A stretch of DNA of 64,000 nt, from assembly GCA_002943765.1 (NCBI GenBank), contig PQWQ01000029.1:310001-374000 (forward strand). Direction: 5' to 3'. The DNA is from Psoroptes ovis. Taxonomy: Eukaryota; Arthropoda; Arachnida; Sarcoptiformes; Psoroptidae. A program made the position numbers and the translations under genes. Shown here in pieces: positions 10,998 to 23,893 of the stretch. The number at the start of each line of letters is the position of its first letter. The first letter of the stretch is position 1. Under the pieces are notes generated by a model. That model did no database searches and was not told where the DNA came from. It worked only from the letters and a program-made list of their open reading frames with translations.

Positions 10998-13900
10998 TCA
11001 ATGATACCAGAATCTCTTGGAAAATGTTGACTGATTATTATGAGAATACTGATGGTGGTTGTTCATCATTTTGCTTTGTTTCATAGTTTTACGTGATGCT
11101 GTCACTAGAAATACGGTAACACATGCAAAGCAAACAATGGTTATCAAAGCTAATACAATTATAAATGTAATGGTCGATATACAAATTAATGAAGAAGATT
11201 TATATTGTTTTTCAATGATTATCGGCTCATCATCATCATTCATTGGATTCGATGTTTGAGAATTATTTGTTGAATCAATTAATGCCATTTTATCTGGATA
11301 ATTATTGCTTGGATAATCTAATGAAAATGATAAATCACGTGGTGATACTACTTGTATTGCTTTGTTAAGGCCAATTTGTTTTTCTTCGTTCGTTTCATCA
11401 GTGTTGGTGGCAGTAATGGCCGGTTGCAATGTACCAGATACGAGCATTTCTTTGATATCACGACGACGTCGACGTATATTATCCGGTTCATCATTATAAA
11501 GATTTATTATTTCAGCATTCGAATGTTTGCTACATTGTTCCGGACATTGGAATCGACAAATCTGTATGGTACATTGAAAATGAACTTCCATCGAATCAGG
11601 GAATTTGAATGCTTGAAAATGAGTGTATGACAATACACTGGCACTTGAACCAAAATTTTTAATTTTCATAAATTTACTCATTAATTTTGTTCTCACAATA
11701 CACCCGTTTCCATCGACTAGCTCAATCGGTTGATTTTTACCATCATGTGCAACACAATTACGTACTAACATGTCGAATTTATTTTCTTCATCTTTGATAG
11801 CCAATACCATGGTCATTGTTTGACCAATTTTAACAATGCCAGCCACTTCACTGGCCCAAGGTCCTTTACCGACTTGTATTTGCATCCAACAGCCAACATT
11901 ATCGCCAGCAAAATCGGCACGAACAACATCCAACATATCCACTGGGAATGGTCGAAACGTAACCGACTTTTCATATTGATCATGCCATGTGCATCGTAAT
12001 TTTCTTGCTTGATCCCATGCTTCTTGTACTTGTGGATCATATTGTATGACGATAGTGTTTTCGAAATATAATCCAGGATCAGCATTCGTATCTTCGTTGA
12101 ATACGGCTCCTTGTGCATTTCCAGTTGTACCGCATGCACTAATCGATATATCAAATATCAACTTCTTGATGCCACTGTTTGGCATAAGATAAATACAATT
12201 TCTATACGTATAATGACCTTTACTGAATATCACTCCGAAAAATGGTTTATCAAAATGAACATTAACTTTCATTGCATTTCGATCACATTTAACATCTAAA
12301 AAAGTGATTTTAGGCAAATCAACATTGATTGGTGGCCATTGTTGTTCATTGTTTTCTTCTGTTTATGAATTGAAATAAATAAATTCAAAAAAAAAAATAA
12401 AAATAAATGAATAAGGCGTAACCGGAAAAAACAATAATCAATAATTGTGATCATCATTTGATTGGTTTGGTGACCTGATTGAATTCATTATTGATTATAT
12501 TAAATTCAATCGATCAAATTTTAAAACTTACTTGAAGAATCTTGTGTTTGTAAATCAAATTCAAGATTATTTTCTACGGCAATATTTGGTTTGAAATTTG
12601 GTGGCGGTGGTTGAAATATTGCTTGTTGTGGCGGTGATATTTGTTTGGATATGGAATGCTGCTGCTGTTGCATATGTTGTTCTGGCCGATTATTCGGAAA
12701 TTGATGCTGTGGCTGCTGGCGATGTGCTGAGATCGGTGCAGCATTGTTCATTGTGGCCGCTTGAAATGTTTTCGGCGGCATTCGTGTCATACCATTTCGT
12801 AGTAATAAAAATTTCATTTCATTTCCAGGCAACTGTTTTGTGTGTTGGGCGTCGAAAAATCAATAAAAAAAAATTGAATCATAAAAATATTAAACAATTG
12901 TTTACCGGTACATATGGATTTGAACCATAATCACGTTGTTTTCTACGTGATGCTGTCGATTTCGTAGTGATTGTTTGATGTTGACCATTATTGAATTCAT
13001 TCGTTGATGAAGTTGTGGTATCAGCAATTATTATTATGAAAATAATCAAATAACTTGTCTAAAAGTGAATGAAAATAGACAAGGAAGAAATTTGAATTCA
13101 TTTAATACAAAATGAATTAAAACAATGAATGAAATGATTGATTGAAATCAGAAAAATAAATATGAGAGAATCACAACAATTTTTGACCCTATTTTTTGGC
13201 CAATTTTTGACCCTTTTACGCCAATTTTATTGCCCAAAGACAATCGTTAGCTTAAAATTGAATCATTTTTTGAATTTTACATAAAATCGAATTGATTGGA
13301 ATCAGCAATTTTCCAGGGATTTTTTTCAAATTGTCACATGTTTTAAAATGTCAAAAACGAGAACCGACACCTGTTGCTGCTATTGTTTGTTTGCTGTGGA
13401 AATTACTTATCATTTAATCGTCATTATAATAAAATGTGACAAACAAGATTATTGTTTTATTGAAATTCTTGAAATATTTACGAATTTTTTTTCTCCATTA
13501 ATATCATCATCATTATTGTATAATGAATGTGAAAACAATCAAAAATTGTGAGAATATCATTAGATCAAGATTTATCATTATATATGGTCATATATATCTT
13601 GGAGAAAATTTGAAAAATGTTTTCTATCCGGTCATTTTATGATACAAATCACGATTTTTCAAATATCGGATCGTGATTTGTGTTATGAATGATGGGAGCC
13701 AATGATTAAATGATTCATGATTATCGATAATAATCTTGATGAATGCATCAAAGAGTTAATATATGTATAATATTAGATTGAACGATAAGTTCTTGCCGAT
13801 TTTCTCATAATTCCCCACAATATAATCGGCAAAAACTTTTCGGACAACCTAATACATACATAATTTAAGAATTTCATGTCTTCTTGTTGTTTGAATGAGA

Positions 13901-15566
13901 ACATGTTCACGTGTGAAGCATTTTTTACTAATTAACAATTGTGATAATTACTTATTTTAACAATTAATGTATAATCTTTAATCTATTTGCATGCACCAAA
14001 TTTTATCATCAATCATTTGATTAAACTTCATTATCAATCATTTTAGAGGTAATGGCCTTAAAAATAATAATTTTTTGTTACATATTTTGAACAATTTTTA
14101 ACCATAAAACTGATAACTGAAGTGAAATTAAAAATTCAAATGAAAATATCGAAATCAAAATTATGAAATTATTCACGAATTATTATTTTAGGTTTCCATT
14201 ATGATGCATCAATCAATTTAATTATAATTTAATTTTTTGGTTTTATGATGCTAAGTTTTTATTGCTTTTAGGTCAAAATGGTACACCCAAAAAAAAGAAA
14301 AAAATTCAACAAGTAAACAATCAAGATGTTGAATTGCATATTGTATTGTATTGAATTTGAATTCGGTCAAAACTTTAATGGTCAAATCAAAAACCATGGC
14401 TACTCTTTTGGCCATGTTTACTATACTTTAATTCATTTTGTGAATAATTTGTTTTGTTACTACTGGTGGCATTTCATCATCATAATGATGTTTGGTATAA
14501 TAATCATCATGAATTAAATGCCATTCATTTTTTTCGGGGAATTTATCCCGGGTGAACAAGGTATGTGCTTCTTTTCAATGAAAATATTAATTTCAAATGT
14601 TGAATTATACAAGGTTTAAAGTTTTATTTCGGGGTTTTAAAATTAAATTTCATAATTGTACAGTTGAAAAATTACATTCAAAACAACGAAAATTAATTTT
14701 AAAACTACGAATCAAAACTTGAATTATATTTGAATCAGAAAATATATCATGTATTAAAATAGAAATTTTTCAATGCTGAATGAAAGGATTAAGATACACT
14801 GCAATAATAGATAATTATATTTTATAATTGAAATTTCATTTTTCAGGCAATTTTACTGAATTAATCTTAAACTTTATTATACATTTTACATTGTCACAGT
14901 GATTTCACCTAAATTTTTCTACAATATTTACTTTTCATTGCCAAATGAATCTTATCTTTTCGTCTTATGATGCAGCCAGAAAAATACCAAGACATTAATA
15001 ACTTTAACAAATTGATTAATATAATCAATTTTTCAAAAATAATGAAATTAATTTTCAATGATAATCCTAAATCGAAAAATATATAGTTGAATTGATCGAT
15101 CAATTGGAAAAAAAACAATTTGATTGAAATCGATCAAAGTAAATCGAATCATTTAATTCGTTCAAGAAATCAATTGTTTTTCAATTCAATCATTGAAGAT
15201 ATGTGAATAGGCGAAAACTGGAAATTGAATTTGAATCAAAGAAAATTAAAGGCCTTTGAATTTCTTTAATTTACTATTCCTATTGTCTAATATCAATCGA
15301 AAATGTGGTATTTCTTGAATTTCTATGAATTTCTGCCAAGAAATTCGCATATAAATCAATGGCAATATTGAGTCAATGGCAAAACCTAAATGTCATTATG
15401 TTCAATTAAAGTGTCACTTATTCTTTTTTCAAATAGAAATCTTGAAACCAGAAATTCAAACCCAAAAACCGAAAAATATAAATTGAATAAATTGTGAATT
15501 ATCATTTCGTAATATGATTTATGATTGACTTACCATATGGAAAGATATGGATAAAATTCCATACAT
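10998..15566 (-). CDS. ZP-domain membrane protein (piopio-like), paralogue 1
   Basis: Exons in transcript order: 15534-15566, 12906-13058, 12532-12832, 10998-12358. They total 1848 bp, 615 residues. Exon 1 (MYGILSISFHM) joins in phase to SYLIIFIIIIADTT, making a signal peptide; this distal exon across a 2.5-kb intron is the least certain part. Residues about 62-162 are Q/P/N-rich. A full ZP module follows from about 180 (DVKCDRNAMKV) to 440, with paired cysteines. A basic RRRRRD near 457 looks like the furin-type site that frees ZP proteins, and a transmembrane helix spans about 548-577, followed by a short cytoplasmic tail. Arthropod ZP proteins build apical extracellular matrix linking epidermis to cuticle. 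Closest recollection is the piopio type; the exact orthologue is uncertain. Its paralogue lies at 19.8-23.9 kb on the same strand. Confidence 0.82.
13773..13852 (+). mobile_element. Palindromic mariner-like MITE, family A (copy 3)
   Basis: 80 bp, TA-flanked. Left end TTAGATTGAACGATAAGTTC, right end CTTTTCGGACAACCTAA. It lies in the predicted first intron of ZP paralogue 1. Confidence 0.8.
14610..14721. mobile_element. Palindromic MITE, family B (copy 2)
   Basis: Left arm CAAGGTTTAAAGTTTTATTT follows TA; right arm AAAACTACGAATCAAAACTT is complementary. The right boundary has decayed and the TA flank is not clear there. Confidence 0.6.
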
Positions 15567-18525
15567 TTTTTTTGGCTGATATTTTACGGGTGGTGGTGGT
15601 TGATACCTGAAGATTTATATTTGACAAAATATTTTGCTGAAATTTTTGCAAAGTCAAGGTAATTATTGATGATTAATGATCATTGATTTGAAATTTGATT
15701 TAAAAGAATTAACCAAAGACTGTGATCTCTGGGATGTCTGATGATTTGAAAGTGATATTTACTTTGATATTTACTTCGATTAAAGTAAACAAAATTTATT
15801 CCATTGCACCTGATGGCTATACATTCACACACTAAAGATACATCGATGAAAACAATCCATAGAATAAACAAACATCTTAAGAAATAAGAAACAAATAAAT
15901 AAAACAGATACCACACCAATTAATGAAGAAAAGATGATGAACGGTGAAAATCCCTTGAAGAACAGAAGAGAATACAATTCATTCAGGTATTCGCATAGAG
16001 TTCAGTTCAATCAAATATATAAAACTGAATTTAGGTGAAGGTTTCTTATTAGGTAATATGTGCTGCATAACAGTACTCAACTATAGTCTTCCATACCATG
16101 TCCATTCAATTGTTTTTCATTCATTCATTCAATCAGTGTATATCTCTATGTGTGTCTCTGTGTCAAGTGATATGATAATATAATAATAATAATAACCAGA
16201 TGGTCAACAAAAAAAGAGAGAATTTCCATTTGTGTTTGGTTTGGTTCGTTGAGAAAATAATTGAGACTTTCACAAACGAACAAACAAATCAATGGTATAA
16301 CCCTTAAAAAATATTTAAGTTTTGTCGTGCGTATGTATGTGTGTGTGTGTGTTTGAATCGATTTCTCTCGAGACTAGTAAAAGGATGAATAAATAATGAA
16401 TGAATGAATCTTGTTTGTTATCAAGGTTTAATTCAATCTTTGAAATAATACAAAAATATGAAACCTGTTGCTTCAGCCATATGTCACCCGAACAATTTAT
16501 GAATGGATATACTGAGATATCATCATCAAACATCTACAAATGTCAATTTTCATAAATTTGAATATAATACAATTAATGTCATAACATAATTTGTATTTGT
16601 ATAATTATTGATTAATTGACTGAACAATGCTAATAATTATGAATCTTTTAAATATTTATTTTTTATCGATTTCAAGCCTATCGAAATCAATAGGCTTTGG
16701 ATTAGGTCAATATATTATTTTTCCTAATAACGATGTTTGATCTAATTTCAAGTACCAATTCAAGGCTATATCCTCAATTTTACATCAATTCTGGGTGACA
16801 AAATTAAGAAGAGATGACTTGTGACATTGATATTTAGCACTTTGTGTGTTGATGAATGAGGAAAATGATCATGAATAGATGTCAATCATTATTAATGTTA
16901 ATGATATTCATCGAATATCTTCTTTGAACCATGTTTCGAATGTCTTGTTTGTTTCGAGTGTTGTCATTCGTTGTTTAATATTTTGGTCAAATTGCCAGAT
17001 TTAAAACTTGAGAAAATATGTAGAACAATACAATAAACAATCGGATACTTTAATGATTACCATCATCATCGAATTCAAATGACAATAATGATGCTTTATG
17101 GTTTGTAGATGATGTGTGTTTGTTAGCATGAATCGAATAATACAAACCATACATCATCATTCATTTATATACAATGGAATCAGGTGAACAAGGTCGAAAT
17201 ATACCTAATAATACCAATAATAATAATGGACAATAGATGATAATCGAATGAAAGGAATTTGAATGGATTTATGAATGAAAACTAATCAAAAGAAATTTCT
17301 AAAATTGAAGGCTATTCAAGGGTTAATGCTTGTGTATTATTGGACACAGTAGTTAACGAATATATTGGTTAACGAATATATATTTGGTGAATAATGAATG
17401 ATATTATAATATCATTAAATTGAGAATTACATAGTGTTTATTGTATAGCCCTTGAGTTCATTACCTAGATTTTTTTGCCTATTTTTTCATATTTTAGTGT
17501 CAGGTATATGTGACTTGATATTAATTGAAAACCTTAATATTTACACGACAAATTTTGTGAAAGGATTAAGACCTTTAAATATCCGGAAAATTTTCCAATT
17601 GAAAAATTGAAAACACTTTTTACATTGAACTATCAGTCATCAATCAAATGTTATTAACACCTTCAATGCCATTGCCATTCAATCATTGCCTGATGATTAA
17701 AGGCTAGAGATGTTTCACACATCATACTAAACAAACATATAAAATGATCATTGAATTTGATCGATTTTGATCATTTGTCCATCAACATTATACGGTATCG
17801 CACATCTCATGTGAGATGAAAAGTTTATGTGAATGACCCTTTTGAAATTTTGTGCTTAGTTCACAGCCGATGACTTTGATAAATTGATTAATTTGTTTGT
17901 GTTTAAACCCTTTTTCAACCATGTGTTTTTGAATAAAATAATAATAATTCATTTAACCCGGTGAAATTTATGGAAAAATTCGATTCAAATTATTCCATGG
18001 AGCATCATTAATTGATTGTATTAACAGGTCAGTAATTTAAATATTTTTTGTATTTTTTTCTGAACATCAATCAATCAATCAATCACTTGTTATAAGTCAT
18101 GAAATATACCTCATTATCATAATTATCTTTATTTACATTTGATAATTCGCATGCATTAAACAAACCTGATACCTGATCACGTTTCATCAATTGTTGATGA
18201 TGATGATAGTCAGGTGAAATTGTTTCAAAAATCACCCCTAATCACCCCCTAGTTTTAGCCTATTTCGTATGGCATGTGAAAAATAAATGCGATCAAATTT
18301 TCACTGGTCAAACCTTTCGAAATATTTGAAATTTTAGTTTGTTTAGGCTTGAAATAGTGAAACTATTTATAGAAAATTATTTATTTCCATAATTTCAAAT
18401 ATAATTTTCAAAATTAACAAAATGTTTAAACAAATAAAGGTTTGGCATCGTAATTTGTTTATTTTGATTTTTGGGTGTTAAATTTTTGAATTTTTGTTAT
18501 TTTGATGAAAATGTTTGCTTCGAAT
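15567..18525. other. Intergenic region, no gene seen
   Basis: AT-rich DNA with CA and TGA microsatellites. The promoter of ZP paralogue 1 should lie at its left end. A small hairpin, AAGCCTAT/ATAGGCTT, sits at 16674-16697. No ORF with family resemblance is found. Confidence 0.45.
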
Positions 18526-19236
18526 TCAATTCAACACACTCGGTTCAATACCAATTTTTCTTAATTGTACTGCATAATTGAATAAATAATCATAACATTC
18601 GGCCATTGTTTTTGTTTGTATCCATGTTGAACCCCAAACATAAACACCATGTCTTCGTACTAATACAGCATTAGTATTTGGATAATCAACGATTGCTTTC
18701 ACCAAGTTATCCGTCAGATCACGTTCATATGGTGTATTTTCAATTATTGGTACAATTAATTTTTCATCATAACGATGGCTTTCATTCGTCGAACCACGTT
18801 TAATACCTTTAATCATTTCTTGATGACTAACACAAAATTCTTGACCATCAGTTATGATTGATGCTAAAACTGCCGATATTGAATGACTATGTATTACGGC
18901 ACCAGCATTACGTAATCGATATGCAGCCATAAATAATGGTGTACATTCACTTTGTTTCAATCCATTCGTTGATGGTGAATTTTTGACGTTTCCATCTCGA
19001 TCGAATATGAATAAATGTTCTGGTTTTATCGATTCTTTTTGAACACCTGATGGTGCAATATAAATATCATCATTCAAACGTATTGACATACCACCACCAG
19101 TGCCAGTGACCCAACCAAGTTTATACATTTGCCGACATAATTTTGGTATCAGGTTTCTTGGATGTTCATCATGGTTGTCATTGTCGATATTATTATTAAC
19201 ATCAACATCATTTTCATGATTATTAACCAAAGACAT
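18526..19236 (-). CDS. APIP: Methylthioribulose-1-phosphate dehydratase
   Basis: Single exon, 236 residues. This class II aldolase-fold zinc enzyme dehydrates methylthioribulose-1-phosphate in the cytosolic methionine salvage pathway that recycles methylthioadenosine. Recognised by GWVTGTGGGMSIRL near 41-54, IAPSGVQKE, SECTP (Cys98), AVIHSHS with zinc ligands His116 and His118, HQEMIKGI with the presumed catalytic Glu140, and RRHGVYVWG with the third zinc ligand His196. These fall one residue after their counterparts in human APIP, so all key residues appear intact. The first 25 residues are an N/D/H-rich extension with no fold. It lies between the two ZP paralogues on the same strand, with no obvious functional link. 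Confidence is high. Confidence 0.95.
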   Translation of the reverse strand: MSLVNNHENDVDVNNNIDNDNHDEHPRNLIPKLCRQMYKLGWVTGTGGGMSIRLNDDIYIAPSGVQKESIKPEHLFIFDRDGNVKNSPSTNGLKQSECTPLFMAAYRLRNAGAVIHSHSISAVLASIITDGQEFCVSHQEMIKGIKRGSTNESHRYDEKLIVPIIENTPYERDLTDNLVKAIVDYPNTNAVLVRRHGVYVWGSTWIQTKTMAECYDYLFNYAVQLRKIGIEPSVLN

Positions 19237-19817
19237 TCTTGTAATAATTCAATTTGATTCAATTAAATTCCAATGCACAACCAAACAAATTGATGAGTCA
19301 AAACACAAAAATATTTGATTTTTCCTCTCGCGCACACAAATCATATCTTTAGTCACTGATTGATAAGTGAAATGACAGATATATTGCTTTGAAATATATT
19401 CAAATATATCAAAATTGATAAAAATTTGAAAATTGAACAACGACGCCATCCAGTATCGGTATTTTCAGTCGATTTTTCCAGTCAATTAGTCAAATGAATC
19501 ATTCATAAGCCACTTAGCGCCATCTGTTAGCACAAATTTTAAACATGTTGAAATTTAAAATTTTCAAAATTCAATTTATTCATTCAATTGTGATTACATA
19601 TGATGAAAAGGATCAAAGGGTTAAATACAAGATAATTAAGTAAATTAAATAAATAAAAGCAAATTGTTTGCCGAAAAAACTCGCAATATTCGAAATTCTT
19701 AGGAGTAAAATAAGTTAGAATAAATGATGAATGATGAGACATAATGAATGAATGAATTAATGATGAATGAAAACTAATGAAAAATTGAATCTAAATCTTA
19801 ATAAATAAATTTTGATT
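19237..19817. other. APIP upstream region and ZP paralogue 2 3' flank
   Basis: Contains two minus-strand GATGGCG motifs (in the AGCGCCATCTGTTAGC box at 19508-19523 and the CGCCATCCAGTAT box at 19444-19456), related to the promoter-proximal motif described at 3876. They lie about 210 and 270 bp before the APIP start. Confidence 0.4.
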
Positions 19818-22800
19818 TCACATCACTGTCTTAGATGAATTGATTGTATAATAATAAGGTATCGATTGTGCAATATTTTGTTGACAAAAACATTGATGAT
19901 TTCCATTACAGTTATGTGAATCCATTTCTTTTTCGATCGTCTGCTTAATGATATCGAATTCTGTGTTATCATAAATTTGCGCTGCCGTCGTCGTTGTCGC
20001 TGTTTTTAATGATGCATTTTTCAATCGAATCACTAAAACAATTGTCACTGAACATGTAATCAATAGCAGAATGGTAAATATGACCACACTGATAATGAAA
20101 CCAGTTGTTTGTAAACAAATCATACCATCGGTTGTCGAATAGTCGATTATTGTTTCATCTATTTGAATGAATTCTTTTTCTTTATTGTTGGCCAATGGTA
20201 GCAGAAATGCAACATCACCAGGTGCAACTACTTTGATTATTTTTTCCGTATTAATATCTTTGGTTGACTTGGAATCATTATCTTTATTATCATTATCATG
20301 ACCATGATTATGATTCGAAGATTGATTATCGATAGATTTTTTTCTTCGCTCCAATTTATTTAGATTTAATGATCTAGGCATAGCACCGATTGTGTTTAAT
20401 GTCATTGCTGCTGCTGCATGGTTATTATTATCATTGTCTTTATTTTGATTTTGATTATGTCGTGATGATGATTGTAGCTGTTGTTGAGTCTGTTGACTAG
20501 TATAATTATGATTGTCATTGTTATGTAGCATTGATGATATATTTGTTGTTGTTGCTAGTTCACCGTAACGATTTAAAAATTTACGATTTTCATCTCTTTG
20601 AAGGTTACCACCGCCGCCGCCACCGCCATTACCATAATCATCACCTTCACAATTAGCCGGTGGACATTCATGTCGACATACTTGAATTATACATTGAAAA
20701 TGTACATTCATCGAATCAGGAAATTTAAATGCTTTAAAATATGCATATGATACTACGCTTGCTGATGGTCCAAAATTTTTAACTCGTTGAAATCTTGACA
20801 TGATTTTAGGCCTGACGATACATCCATATTCATCCACTAATTGAATTGGTTGATGTTTTCCATCGTGAGCAATACAATTACGTACTAACATATCGAATTT
20901 ATTTTCTTCATCTTTAATAGCCAATACCATGGTCATTGTTTGACCAATTTTAACAATGCCAGCCACTTCACTGGCCCAAGGTCCTTTGCCAACTTGTATT
21001 TGCATCCAACATTGTATATTATCACCCAAAAAATTGGCCGTCACAGCATCCAACATATCCACATTGAATGGCCGGAATGAAACAGATTTTTCATAAAAAT
21101 CATACCATGTACAACGCAGTTTTCTCGCTTGATCCCAAATTTCTTGAACTTGTGGATCATATTGTATGATAATTGTATTTTCAATGAATAATCCTAATGA
21201 TTGTGATGGATTATTTGTTTTTTCACTGCTTGCCATACCACATGATCCTAAATATATTTCGAAATTAGCCTGAAGCTTTCCAGTACCTATAGCATTAATA
21301 GAAATAAGATGAATTAGAGTTAATCTAAGGATTTATAATGATCGAATCAAAAATTTACCTGCAGGCAAATGGATACATTTTGGGTCGCTTTATATTTTAT
21401 TAAGTGAAACGAAATTAAAAATTAGGATTAGAATTATCATGAACTGATCAAAATAAATATATCGGTCATTATATCATAGAAAATCGATTAAACATTTGAA
21501 ATTATTATTATTATCATTAAATTAATCATTGCCAGATTACTGATCATTAAATCTCATTAAATAAATTATTGATTGAATGATTCTTACCTGTAAAAACCTT
21601 TGCTAAATATAACCCCGTTAAATGGTCGATCAAATTCGATATTGACTTTCATTAGATTTTTTTCACATTTCACATTAATTGTCTGTTTTAGGGTTAATTA
21701 ATAAAGAAAAAAAATTAAAATTTTACCCAATAAAAATTTTTAAAAGTGTTAAAATTTGCATTAAAACTATGACTATCAGGTCATTTCATAGGTCATTCAA
21801 AAATGAAAATGAATTCATCTGGCATTCGAAAATCAAGATTGTCATTCTCATTACCTTTGATTATGTGTGTATTTTTGAATAATTATGTGTAATGTATTGT
21901 GTATGATTCGTATTTAAAAATTGATAATTTAAGCATCAAATATTTCTAAAAGGGTATAGCCTTATTATTATCTTGAATCGGGCAACGAAAATGGTATTTT
22001 TGCAAGTGTTTTGAAATACGGCGTAGAATTGAATTTGAAAGGGTCTTAATAGTGTTTTCTCCACTTAATTTTCTTCCTACACATTTGAAATTGTGATTCC
22101 TATTATCATCATCACGGTCATCATCAGACATGACTATTCAAATTATTGTCTTTCCATTGTCTTTTCATTATCATTATTCGCATTTTTAAATTTGAAAATA
22201 ATTACATCGAATGATTATTATTTCGATGTAATTATCACTGTGAATTCCGATTAATTTTCGATTTGATAGTATTAGGTTGTCCGATAAATTCTTGCCGATT
22301 TTCTCATAATCGCCTACCGATATAATCGGCAAAAATTTTTCGGACAACCTAATATAAACTTAGTTTGACTCCTTCAGATTAAATTATTCCATATTAATTA
22401 TTACAATTATATAAATAACAAGTAACAAAAAATAAATTGATTGGGTTATGTTTTAATTCAGATGTCAAAACACTAGGGCAGGTAATTAAGAATTGAGATA
22501 TTTTCAAAGCATTTCATTGTAAGATGCTCAAAAATGAAGATCTTTGATTGAAGATAATAATCGAATAACCTTATTAAAGCTTTGAATGTTTTGTATTTGT
22601 ATTTGTATATGTTTTTATAGAGGGGAACAAATATGATTTGATTGAGATTTATATGTGCATTTAGATTTACACAAGAAAATTGAATGAATGATTATGTTGT
22701 TTTTTGAAAATTTTCAACAAAATACCGGTAATCGGTTATCATGTTCAAGGTAATAAATCTGTAAATAATATCCCAAATATGTGTTCACTTTGCTACTGCA

Positions 22801-23893
22801 TATTTGACCTACATTTTTTTTGGTGTCGCAAGTATGAGGTTGTATTCGAGAAATTTTCAAGAAATTATGATAAAGAATCACATGTATATGATGTGTATGA
22901 TACTGTGTGTGTGTGCAAGTGTTGTCCATAATCCATTCGATTTAAGATCAATGAATGATGATGATGGATTCAACCTAATCCATTATTGTTTTTGACCATA
23001 TTTAGGGCCGTTGTTAGTGTGTGTTAGTGGGTATATCGTGTACTAGTCATGAAAAAAGACCATTTTGCTTATTTGTTTTCTAAGATGATGAATAATAAAT
23101 CAAATTTTAAGTTTAGTTTATTCAAATCAATTCATTTTGATGGAATATTTTTAGTATTTTCCTTGTTTTCACAAAATAAAACAATCGAATAGTACATTGA
23201 ATTATAATTTTTGAATTGTTCTTTGATTATGCTTTGGAAAAGTTGATTAGTGAGAGAGAGATAGGTAAAGTATTGTTGAATTTGTTTTTTGAATAATTTT
23301 GAATATCGAATTGAGGAATAAACAATTTGTATGTCATCAATCAAATATATTTTTTGTTATCTAATTTGATTATCAAATTATTATTCGAAATATTTACCTT
23401 GATCATCGATGATTCGGATCGTTCCATTGGCCATAGTTCATTTTGATTCGGATCGATCATTGGCATCTTATTATTATCGTTATTCATATTATTGTTAATA
23501 TTATTATGATTTGGAAAATAATTCGCTGGAATATTTCCACTATTTTGATTATAATCATTATCATCATTAAAATCATATTGATCTGGATATGATCGATGTT
23601 CGGCCGGTATCGTCATTGTTTCTTCTTCTAATAAATCTAATTTACTATCAATTTCTTTCATCATTATATTCTATGTATATTCAAAACAACAAACATGTAA
23701 AACAATTTGATCAATCAAAATATGACCCAAAAAATACAGTAATGATCATACATACATTTATCATATAAAATAATATAATCAAACGAATAATGGCTGTAGA
23801 TGATGATAATATTGAAATTGACCATTTCCATTTTATTATAAACAATAGATTTGTTTTATGATTATCTCTTGTTGTTGTGATGATCGGCCACAT
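19818..23893 (-). CDS. ZP-domain membrane protein (piopio-like), paralogue 2
   Basis: Exons in transcript order: 23756-23893, 23398-23670, 21588-21682, 21359-21387, 19818-21286. They total 2004 bp, 667 residues, including a 29-bp microexon. The first exon gives a hydrophilic lead and a hydrophobic stretch (AIIRLIILFYMIN) read as signal peptide or anchor. Exon 2 is N/D/P-rich. The ZP module begins TINVKCEKNLMKVNIEFDRP, passes DPKCIHLPAG across the microexon, and ends with VHFQCIIQVCRHECP. A poly-Gly run follows, then a long N/Q/H/D-rich linker containing LERRKKS, a possible but weak cleavage site compared with RRRRR in paralogue 1. The transmembrane helix (about 565-600) is followed by a cysteine-containing tail. 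Expected role: apical matrix or cuticle attachment. It is clearly duplicated from, or with, the gene at 11-15.6 kb. Confidence 0.88.
21683..23397 (-). other. Second intron of ZP paralogue 2
   Basis: 1.7-kb intron with one family-A MITE (22272-22352) and CA/GA microsatellites. The several short ORFs in it show no family resemblance. Confidence 0.6.
22272..22352 (+). mobile_element. Palindromic mariner-like MITE, family A (copy 4)
   Basis: 81 bp between TA dinucleotides, one of the cleanest copies: TTAGGTTGTCCGATAAATTC at the left, TTTTTCGGACAACCTAA at the right. The interior GATATAATCGGC is in the majority orientation. Confidence 0.88.

Larger units (their letters stand above)
13059..15533 (-). 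other. Large first intron of ZP paralogue 1
   Basis: Non-coding stretch with one family-A MITE (13773-13852) and one degraded family-B MITE (14610-14721). No further exon is supported. Intron status depends on the distal first exon being right. Confidence 0.5.

Noticed and set aside
16674..16697. Hairpin AAGCCTAT/ATAGGCTT resembling a terminator
   Set aside because: The stem is only 8 bp, and factor-independent terminators are not expected in a eukaryotic nuclear genome.
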